This document shows, in pieces, positions 57,089-64,000 of a DNA stretch of 64,000 nt (position 1 is the first letter of the stretch; every line of letters starts with the position of its first letter). The DNA comes from Pelobates cultripes. Its lineage: Eukaryota; Chordata; Amphibia; Anura; Pelobatidae. The DNA lies in the NCBI GenBank assembly GCA_933207985.1, contig OW240916.1, forward strand, positions 298,905,582-298,969,581, in the 5' to 3' direction. Below the pieces are notes generated by a model that did not search any database, was not told where the DNA came from, and worked only from the letters and a program-made list of their open reading frames with translations. Made by a program: the position numbers and the translations under genes.

Positions 57089-57289
57089 GTAATTAAATAA
57101 AATAAACTTTCTATGTCTTGTTAGACATAAACACTATACATAAAGCTCAGAAGTCAGCCTAAATAATGAGTACATTTACTACTAGTTGTAACACACAAAA
57201 AATATGTTTGTGTAATTTATTTTTTATTTTCTACTGTTGAACAGGATGGTACGTGTTATATGGTTTTGGAAGTATACTAAACAGGGGCT
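57089..57289 (+). other. xrcc4 intron, left part
   Basis: It begins with the donor GTAATTAAAT. No repeat was recognised before the L2 fragment. Confidence 0.6.
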
Positions 57290-57763
57290 GTGATGTTTTG
57301 GGAACTACAATGTACAGTACATATACTCAGCCTAACCCTCCTCAACTCAGGAGGAACCTTAATTCTATTGACCTCCAGTAGCTGTCAGCTGATATTGATT
57401 CACAACTGCTATCCATCCCTTCCCTCTCCTGTCACTCACTGGCCATCTCCACATATAACACTACCCTCACCTCTGCCTTGAACGCTGCAGCCCCGCTCCA
57501 AACATGCACCTCAAGGAGGACACGCCCCCAACCGTGGCATACTAAAACAACACGCGACCTGCAAAGATGATACCGTTGTGCTGAACGCTCCTGGAGGAAG
57601 CCTTGCACCCAGGCAGACTATCTCTATTATAGATTAATATTGTGTTTATACAGCCCTCGCCAAACAGTCATACTTTTCCTCTCTCATTAGTCCATGCTCC
57701 CGCAATCCCAGGCGTCTTTTTGACACCTTTAACTCTCTTCTTCGCCCTGCTGTGGCCACCCCC
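57290..57763 (+). mobile_element. L2-type LINE ORF2 fragment
   Basis: A linker segment between endonuclease and RT is readable: APLQTCTSRRTRPQPWHTK-like residues (57493-57545), a CAERSWRKPCTQADYLYY segment (57580-57632), then AKQSYFSSLISPCSRNPRRL and FDTFNSLLRPA (57655-57757) in another frame. This is the KSYF..LI......P+.LF.T.N.LL.P motif of L2. It is cut on the right by the assembly gap. Confidence 0.75.
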
Positions 57764-57863
57764 NNNNNNNNNNNNNNNNNNNNNNNNNNNNNNNNNNNNN
57801 NNNNNNNNNNNNNNNNNNNNNNNNNNNNNNNNNNNNNNNNNNNNNNNNNNNNNNNNNNNNNNN
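57764..57863. other. Assembly gap (100 N)
   Basis: Exactly 100 N. The round number suggests a gap of unknown size. Confidence 0.98.
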
Positions 57864-58292
57864 GATCATAATAATGCATCGAATCAGAGGTTGAACCAAT
57901 ATTCAATAATCCTCCGTGATTATTTTTTATCCACTCGTTTTTCATATACTATCATGGCACTAGATGACAATGACAACAGGACTGTCGGGAATTTTATTTG
58001 TTTATTACTGGCCCTTTAAGACGACATGAAATACACACCCCTTGGTTATTTAAACTCCAATCTCAACACAATTAATGTGTTAATCTGACTGATTGCATCA
58101 ACTTCCTTGCTAATCATTTGGATCACTCCTAGAGAGACCATGTGTTCAATCACCGGACCCCTTCTGAATCTCCTCTTCATAACCCTATATCTTGGATTAC
58201 CTGGTTAACTAATTCGGACTGGCCTTGACTCTGCTTTTGGAATTTCCTTCAATGATCTCCTATTGAACGACCTCGGACTGGATAAAGGACGT
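57864..58292. other. Unrecognised DNA
   Basis: No gene or family was recognised between the gap and the LTR element. Confidence 0.5.
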
Positions 58293-59595
58293 TGTCACGG
58301 CAAGGGTGTATAATTTATTATGACACTATGCAATATCATCTTTTAATGTGATTTCTTGTAGTAAATGGCACAAATTACAGAGATGCTATTGCTGAGGTCA
58401 ACAGAGGTTACATCTTTTGAAGCTGGGACCCCCCCACAGAGGGCAGATGACAAAAGGGGTAGTGTGAATGGCATAGGGATGTGAAAAGGATTTTACTGTA
58501 TGGATGTGAAGTCTGCAAGGTGTGAGGTTCTACACTTGGAAAAAGTCTGAATGTCTCTTCATCCATTTGGCCTGTATTTTGTAAGTGATGAGTAAATCTC
58601 TTTGATATGTAAATGCCATTAGCTTTGTTCTAGTATCATATCCAAAGGAAGGACAAAAACATTCATATTTACCCCCACAGAATAATAATTAAGCCTCATT
58701 TTTGTTATATTTGGAATGTGACAAGCGCCATCTTCTAACCAAGTCCAAACATGAGTGGCCTAACTTGACCCTAGGGAAAGGAATTGTGATGTCCGTCCTA
58801 TTGGATCGTGGGTGGGACGTGCAACATGTCTATGGAATGGGAAAATAATAACAAATTTGTAGATGCAATTATTATTTCTGTGGCAGGTACAAAAAAGAAG
58901 ATAGAGTCAAATGTTTCCATTTGGATTGACAGTGGTCTGGAACAAAGGAGGTGGTCAGTTATTATTTCTGTAGGTACGCCTTAACTCCACCCCTGGGCAA
59001 GACTTGATAAACCACAGGGTATATATCTAATGATCCTGAAGGGTGTTGGTGTACTTGCTTGGGGCCAAGATCTAATTTTGGGTGAGTCACCATCTTTCCT
59101 TGCCAGAGACCCCCTGGACAGAAGTTGTACTTTGAAAACCTAAGTGAGTAATTAGGACTTCTGTATTTTATCCTTTTTGTTTTTATCTGTTGTTGGTGTA
59201 AATAATTTGTTTATCATATATTTTTATATGCACTGTGACTATCTTTTGCTCATAATAAACATTCATTTATTAAGTTTTGCCTTTGTCTGGTTAAGGATCA
59301 CGTTACCTGAAGAGACTAGTTAGTATTTTTATAATTCCTTAAATATTGTACTAAGTAATATTTGGTGGGTTTTATTATTGATTTACCTGGGGGACCAAGG
59401 CACCCCATTTATAAATTGTCTTGGTGGTGGCAGCGTTAAAGTAGTAATAGTTATATTATTATGTTTAAGTGTGGGTGGTGTTAAAGGGGGATTTTGTCAT
59501 TATTTCCGGTCTAGTGCAGACAAATAGTGTACTTTAACCCTTTCACCACCACAACTACGTCACGCACACTCTTGGAGTAGGGTGCGTTCGTGACA
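58293..59595 (+). repeat. 5' LTR, copy 2
   Basis: 1,303 bp, TGTCACGG to GTGACA. A TATA-like TATATAT is at 59020 and AATAAA at 59254. It differs from the 3' LTR at 63241 by a few substitutions and small indels in the shared 760 bp. Confidence 0.95.
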
Positions 59596-59802
59596 AATTG
59601 GTGGCATAGCGGTGGGATAACTAAAAAGATTTTTCATCTTTTTGTACCAGATTTTAGTGTTGCTGGATTTGTTGGTTAATCCAGGCACTAAAAGAAATTG
59701 TGTCTCAATTTCCAAAGGCTAAACTCAGTGCATATATAATATATTTACACCTCAACAGTCCCCCCCCTTCTCTGTTTTTCTTTGCTATCTTTTATTTACT
59801 AA

Positions 59803-62800
59803 ATGGAGTACCAGGCGCAATCCAAGGCAGCGCTAGACCAGCTTTGCCGGGAGAGATCTATTCCCTGTCGGGGGAAAACAAAAGAGGAACTATTACAAGC
59901 ACTGGTGGACTATGATATGCAACAAGCAGTGCAAAGTGATGCCTCAAACACTGCAGAGGAGATACCTGTAGCTTTTGTCAGTGATGTACCAAGATCTGGA
60001 GATCCTCTGGATTGTTACTTACAAACTGTGTTGAAATATGTGGACTCAGCAGACACAAACCAAAGACTACAGCTTATCCTTCAGTATCAGGAGGCTGAGA
60101 GAGAGCGCCAAGCTGAGAGAGAGCGCCAAGCTGAGAGAGAGGCCGCGGAGCGCCAAGCTGCCAGAGAGCATGTACTAAAAATGGCTGAGTTGGAGAGGTT
60201 GACTGCCTCCCCTATAAGTATTAATTCCAGAGACTCTTCTGCACCCAAACCACGTGCAGAGAATTTTCCAACTTTGGACAAAGATGGTGATTTGGATGTT
60301 TTCCTGTGCAGTTTTGAAAAAGTTTGCAGGCAGTACCAGCTACCAAAGGACCAGTGGGCAAAATACCTCACCCCTGGTCTCAGAGGTCCTGCACTGGAAG
60401 CATTTGCTGCGCTTCCAGCAGAATTTGACCAGGACTATGATGCGATTAAGGCTGCCTTGCAGGAACGGTACAACCTTACTCCTGAGGTGTACCGAAAGAA
60501 ATTCAGGACTTTGCAAAAGCATCCCACAGAGAGTTATGCAGTGGTTGTGGGGCACCTGGCGACAGCATTCCGACAGTGGACTACAGGGCTGGACATTACC
60601 ACTTTGGAAAGTTTGCAAGACCTGTTAATAAAAGAACAGTTTTTGCAGCTCTGCCCAGCTGATGTACAGGAATGGCTGCTGGACCGGAACCCCAAAACAG
60701 CATTGGAAGCGGGTAAGCTGGCAGATGTCCACACTGCCAACAGAGCAACAGTGGACCGGAGCAGTGGGTTTGCCAAGGGAACCTCCAGCTGGAGGACCAC
60801 ACCACCACGACTCCCCATCACCAGGCCTAGCGGGCCATCTTTTGTTTCAGCTCCTACCTCAGGGAGAGGGGGAGCTAGTGCCATGCCTGCGCAAGGAGAT
60901 AGTCGCAGATGTTTTATTTGCAACCAAGTGGGGCACATTAGTGTTGCTTGCCCTGTGAAACGGCAGCCAGCATCATCAGCTGGGGAGGGACGCTCCTCAG
61001 AACCAACGTCCTCTGTGTTGTTTGTAACCAGATCAGAAGGCAGCAACAATGTGAATCTGCAACCTGTGACAGTTGGAAGAGAGGTAACTGTGGGACTCAG
61101 GGACACTGGGGCAGATGTGACTCTTGTGCGTCCAGAGCTAGTGCGCTCTGAGGACTTAATTCCTGGCAGGACTCTAGCAGTTAAAGGAATTGGGGGGGTA
61201 CGACTTGTAGTGCCAATGGCACGAGTTTATTTGGATTGGGGAGCGGGGAAGGGTTTCAGAAATGTGGGGGTAGATGAGAATATCCCTGCAAATGTATTAC
61301 TTGGTACTGACTTAGGTAGATTGTTATCCCAGTATGTGCCAGAAAGTAATGTGTGTTATAAACCCAAGCCTCATAGGGGCCCTACTGTGCAGAGGGCAGT
61401 ATGTGAAAATGAATGCAGACAATTGTGCTGGGAGGGAGGGCAGAATAAGCATGTGTGTGGGTCTGTGCCTGAACCAGAGGTGTCTGCAATATCATGTGAG
61501 AGTGTGCCAAGACAGAGTTGCTGGGAGGGAGGGCAGAATGAGCATGCGTGCCAGGCTGTGCCAAAACCAGAATTGTCTGTGGTATCAGGTGAAAGTTTGC
61601 CAGGGCAACTTCGCTGGGAGGGAGGGCAGAATGTGTGTCAATCTGTGCCAGAACCAGGGGTGTCCGTGGAAACTTGTGAAAATGTATGCAGACAATTGTG
61701 CTGGGAGGGAGGGCAGACTGAGCATGTGTGCTGGTCTGTGCCTGAACCAGAAGTGTCTGCAATATCATGTGAGAATGTGCCAAGACAAAGTTGCTGGGAG
61801 GGAGGGCAGAATGAGCATGTGTGCCAGGCTGTGCCAAAACCAGAGTTGTCTGTGGTACAAGGTGAAAGTTTGCCAGGACAACTTCACTGGGAGGGAGGGC
61901 AGAATGTGTATCAATCTGTGCCTGAACCAGGGGTGTCTGTGGAAACAGGTGAAGGTGTATGCCGGCAATTGTGCTGGGAGCGAGGGCAAATTGAGCATGT
62001 GTGCGTGTCTGTGCCCGCACTAGGGGTGCCTGCAATACCATGTGTGAGTGGGCAAAAACAGCTGCACAGCGAGGCGGGGCTGGATGAGCGTGTGTGCCTA
62101 TCTGTGTCAGAGCCAGGGTTGTTTAAGATGCCATGTGAAAACACAAGTGGATCAAACCATTGGGAACCAGGGCAGGATGAGTTGATGTGTTCACCTGTAT
62201 CTCAGTCAAGAGTATGTCAGGTGCCAGAACAAGGACAAAGTGAGTGGCTATGTGAGATTATGGAAGGATGGCCTAGCTGGGAGAGGAAATTACGTGAGTG
62301 TGTTTCACATCCAGTGCCTGACCAAGGGGTGCTAAAGGTGTTATGTGACAATGTGCCGGAAGAGAATTCTAGGGAGAGAGGGTTGAATGAATATGTGTGC
62401 CAAAATCTGCCTGACGCCAATGTATTGGCTGGGCTGTGTGAAAGTGTGGAGGGAGAGCATGGCTTTGAGGGAGGGCAGAGTGTGTGTGAGCCTTACTCTG
62501 CACAAGACTCATCCAGTTCCCAAGGTGCTGTGTGTATGAGGACATGGAGTGGAGGTGAGGGAGAGACAGAGGTTCCATCAGTAGATAGGGGGACCCGTCC
62601 ACGGTCTGCCCAAAGTGAGGGGCATGGACAGTCTCAACCTGTGGGTCCAGGGAAAATGGCCGCGGGGGAACATACTGATGGGGGAACCACCATCCTTGTC
62701 AGCATATCACAATCACACCTCCAACATACACCCAAGCCAGCTCAGGAGAAGGCGTCTGTCTCTAAGCAACTTTTTGATTCTGAACCAAAGGTTCAGAGTA

Positions 62801-63060
62801 AAAAGGTGCAACGAGCCCAGCAGACAGACCACAAAACAGATAAGGAGTGTGGATACAGTGCAGGTACCCTGGGAGTGTCCTCTGTCTCATCTTGTGTGTG
62901 CTTACAGGGGAGTACTGCAGAAATCGGTTGGTTTCTTCCCCTTAGAGCTACTACACGGGCGCAGTGGGTGTGGCCTGAGAGATGTGATCAGAGCGCAGTG
63001 GGAGATGGAAACAGGCAAATCAGGCATGCGTGTTGTGTATATGGCTGTGATATGGCTTAG
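59803..63060 (+). CDS. Gag-protease-Cys/Trp-repeat polyprotein, 1,085 codons
   Basis: Residues 8-38 resemble a SAP-like motif (LDQLCRERSIPCRGKTKEEL). Residues 95-132 are a Glu/Arg-rich coiled coil with small duplications (QAERERQAERE). Capsid is about 152-312; its second half (232-310: FRTLQKH, FRQWTTGL, LLIKEQFLQLCPADVQEWL) looks SCAN-like. A CCHC knuckle is at 370-383. The aspartic protease has DTG at 434-436 and VLLGTDLG at 498-505. Residues 534 to about 900 are some twelve repeats near 31 residues, centred on CWEGGQNEHVC. The tail after about 1,020 reads an integrase-coding segment out of frame. The ATG at 59803 was chosen because it matches copy 1. By family knowledge Gag packages element RNA and the protease cleaves it; the role of the repeats is unknown. 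Confidence 0.92.
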   Translation: MEYQAQSKAALDQLCRERSIPCRGKTKEELLQALVDYDMQQAVQSDASNTAEEIPVAFVSDVPRSGDPLDCYLQTVLKYVDSADTNQRLQLILQYQEAERERQAERERQAEREAAERQAAREHVLKMAELERLTASPISINSRDSSAPKPRAENFPTLDKDGDLDVFLCSFEKVCRQYQLPKDQWAKYLTPGLRGPALEAFAALPAEFDQDYDAIKAALQERYNLTPEVYRKKFRTLQKHPTESYAVVVGHLATAFRQWTTGLDITTLESLQDLLIKEQFLQLCPADVQEWLLDRNPKTALEAGKLADVHTANRATVDRSSGFAKGTSSWRTTPPRLPITRPSGPSFVSAPTSGRGGASAMPAQGDSRRCFICNQVGHISVACPVKRQPASSAGEGRSSEPTSSVLFVTRSEGSNNVNLQPVTVGREVTVGLRDTGADVTLVRPELVRSEDLIPGRTLAVKGIGGVRLVVPMARVYLDWGAGKGFRNVGVDENIPANVLLGTDLGRLLSQYVPESNVCYKPKPHRGPTVQRAVCENECRQLCWEGGQNKHVCGSVPEPEVSAISCESVPRQSCWEGGQNEHACQAVPKPELSVVSGESLPGQLRWEGGQNVCQSVPEPGVSVETCENVCRQLCWEGGQTEHVCWSVPEPEVSAISCENVPRQSCWEGGQNEHVCQAVPKPELSVVQGESLPGQLHWEGGQNVYQSVPEPGVSVETGEGVCRQLCWERGQIEHVCVSVPALGVPAIPCVSGQKQLHSEAGLDERVCLSVSEPGLFKMPCENTSGSNHWEPGQDELMCSPVSQSRVCQVPEQGQSEWLCEIMEGWPSWERKLRECVSHPVPDQGVLKVLCDNVPEENSRERGLNEYVCQNLPDANVLAGLCESVEGEHGFEGGQSVCEPYSAQDSSSSQGAVCMRTWSGGEGETEVPSVDRGTRPRSAQSEGHGQSQPVGPGKMAAGEHTDGGTTILVSISQSHLQHTPKPAQEKASVSKQLFDSEPKVQSKKVQRAQQTDHKTDKECGYSAGTLGVSSVSSCVCLQGSTAEIGWFLPLRATTRAQWVWPERCDQSAVGDGNRQIRHACCVYGCDMA
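61402..62500 (+). repeat. 93-bp coding tandem repeats, 273-bp higher order
   Basis: The units are 31, 31 and 29 codons, repeated as a block of three (61402-61674, 61675-61947), then single, more diverged units. Each unit has C/G-E at its start, CWEGGQ in the middle, HVC, and VPEP near the end. Since 93 and 273 are multiples of three, other frames and the minus strand are also open; these are shadows. Confidence 0.9.
62866..63020 (+). pseudogene. Integrase-like tail relic, copy 2
   Basis: The same out-of-frame segment as in copy 1 (AYRGVLQKSVGFFPLELLHG). It ends about 220 bp before the 3' LTR. It shows that the family came from an element with a full pol. Confidence 0.7.
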
Positions 63061-63240
63061 GGACAAAGGACAAGCCTTTTTGGGGGAGGTGTGTGAACAC
63101 GTGAGGGTTACCCCATTCATGTAGAACCAGAGTTCTGAAAAAGATGAGTATATGAGGTGGAGGCAAAAAAGGAACAAGTGTTGATACACAAGGTAGAGGC
63201 ATGTGAGCCTTCTCCCATTGCGTCTCTTATTTGGGGGAGG

Positions 63241-64000
63241 TGTCACGGCAAGGGTGTATAATTTATTATGACACTATGGAATATCATCTTTTAATGTGAT
63301 TTCTTGTAGTAAATGGCACAAATTACAGAGATGCTATTGCTGAGGTCAACAGGGGTTACATCTTTTGAAGCTGGGACCCCCACAGAGGGCAGATGACAGA
63401 AGGGGTAGTGTGAATGGCATAGGAATGTGAAAAGGATTTTACTGTATGGATGTGAAGTCTGCAAGGTGTGAGGTTCTACACTTGGAAAAAGTCTGAATGT
63501 CTCTTCATCCATTTGGCCTGTACCAAATGGAAGTGATGTAAGTAAATCTCTTTGATATGTAAATGCCATTAGCTTTGTTCTAGTATCATATCCAAAGGAA
63601 GGACAAAAACATTCATATTTACCCCCACAGAATAATAATTAAGCCTCATTTTTGTTATATTTGGAATGTGACAAGCGCCATCTTCTAACCAAGTCCAAAC
63701 ATGAGTGGCCTAACTTGACCCTAGGGAAAGGAATTGTGATGTCCGTCCTATTGGATCGTGGGTGGGACGTGCAACATGTCTATGGAATGGGAAAATAATA
63801 ACAAATTTGTAGATGCAATTATTATTTCTGTGGCAGGTACAAAAAAGAAGATAGAGTCAAATGTTTCCATTTGGATTGACAGTGGTCTGGAACAAAGGAG
63901 GTGGTCAGTTATTATTTCTGTAGGTACGCCTTAACTCCACCCCTGGGCAAGACTTGATAAACCACAGGGTATATATCTAATGATCCTGAAGGGTGCTTGG
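63241..64000 (+). repeat. 3' LTR, copy 2 (cut by window end)
   Basis: It starts TGTCACGG directly after the purine tract TTTGGGGGAGG. It is closest by eye to the 5' LTR of copy 1, apart from an extra CCAAATGGAAG-like insertion near 63523. Confidence 0.95.

Larger units (their letters stand above)
58293..64000 (+). mobile_element. Non-autonomous gypsy-like LTR element, copy 2
   Basis: The 5' LTR (58293-59595), interior (59596-63240) and the first 760 bp of the 3' LTR are present; the element runs past the window end. It has the same structure as copy 1 but an uninterrupted 1,085-codon ORF. RT, RNase H and most of integrase are absent, in the same way as in copy 1. It lies in the same strand sense as xrcc4, in its intron. 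Confidence 0.92.

Overview
This is vertebrate nuclear DNA, most likely from a frog (anuran amphibian). The evidence is the mix of repeats: DIRS-like tyrosine-recombinase retrotransposons, several L1-group LINEs, CR1 and L2 LINEs, TTAA-flanked T2/Kolobok-type MITEs, and a Ty3/gypsy-type LTR element with a SCAN-like capsid. There is also one exon of a host gene whose start matches vertebrate XRCC4. No bacterial genes, rRNA, tRNA or CRISPR array were recognised. Species and family names are inferred from translated motifs and termini; no database search was possible.

Layout. 1-1048 is a 39-bp minisatellite. 1049-7100 is mostly unrecognised AT-rich DNA with a GT-rich tract, a hAT-like end, one exon-like signal (minus strand, 5737-5786) and a TA-flanked MITE. 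7105-10790 is a decayed L1-type LINE. 10830-11600 is a second minisatellite holding a perfect 60-bp inverted repeat. 11720-14110 holds two L2 3' ends. 16430-18900 is a deletion-derived DIRS-like element. 18901-23316 is largely unrecognised. 23317-25665 holds a complete T2-type MITE followed by a 5'-truncated CR1 with a 566-codon open RT frame. 28090-31640 is a mosaic of DIRS, L1, T2 and CR1 fragments.

32487-42436 is a nest: an old minus-strand DIRS-like element was broken by a nearly intact 6.8-kb L1 (34106-40922, 14-bp target-site duplication) and by a 294-bp SINE-like insertion (12-bp duplication). A second CR1 copy and an L2 tail follow.

45396-54080 is another plus-strand L1, split by a complete LTR element (46735-52935, 5-bp duplication CTCCT). 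A second copy of the LTR element starts at 58293 and runs off the window end. Both copies encode Gag (SAP-like N-terminus, SCAN-like capsid, CCHC knuckle) fused to a DTG protease and then to an array of about 31-residue Cys/Trp-rich repeats. Both lack reverse transcriptase and RNase H and keep only an out-of-frame integrase-like tail. They look like a mobilised, deletion-derived, non-autonomous family, and they are the most unusual thing in the window.

The only host gene recognised is the first coding exon of xrcc4 (56928-57088, plus strand). It has a clear 3' splice acceptor and 5' donor. The LTR element at 58293, an L2 fragment and a 100-N assembly gap therefore lie in xrcc4 intron sequence, and much of the upstream repeat-rich DNA is probably xrcc4 intron 1 or intergenic.
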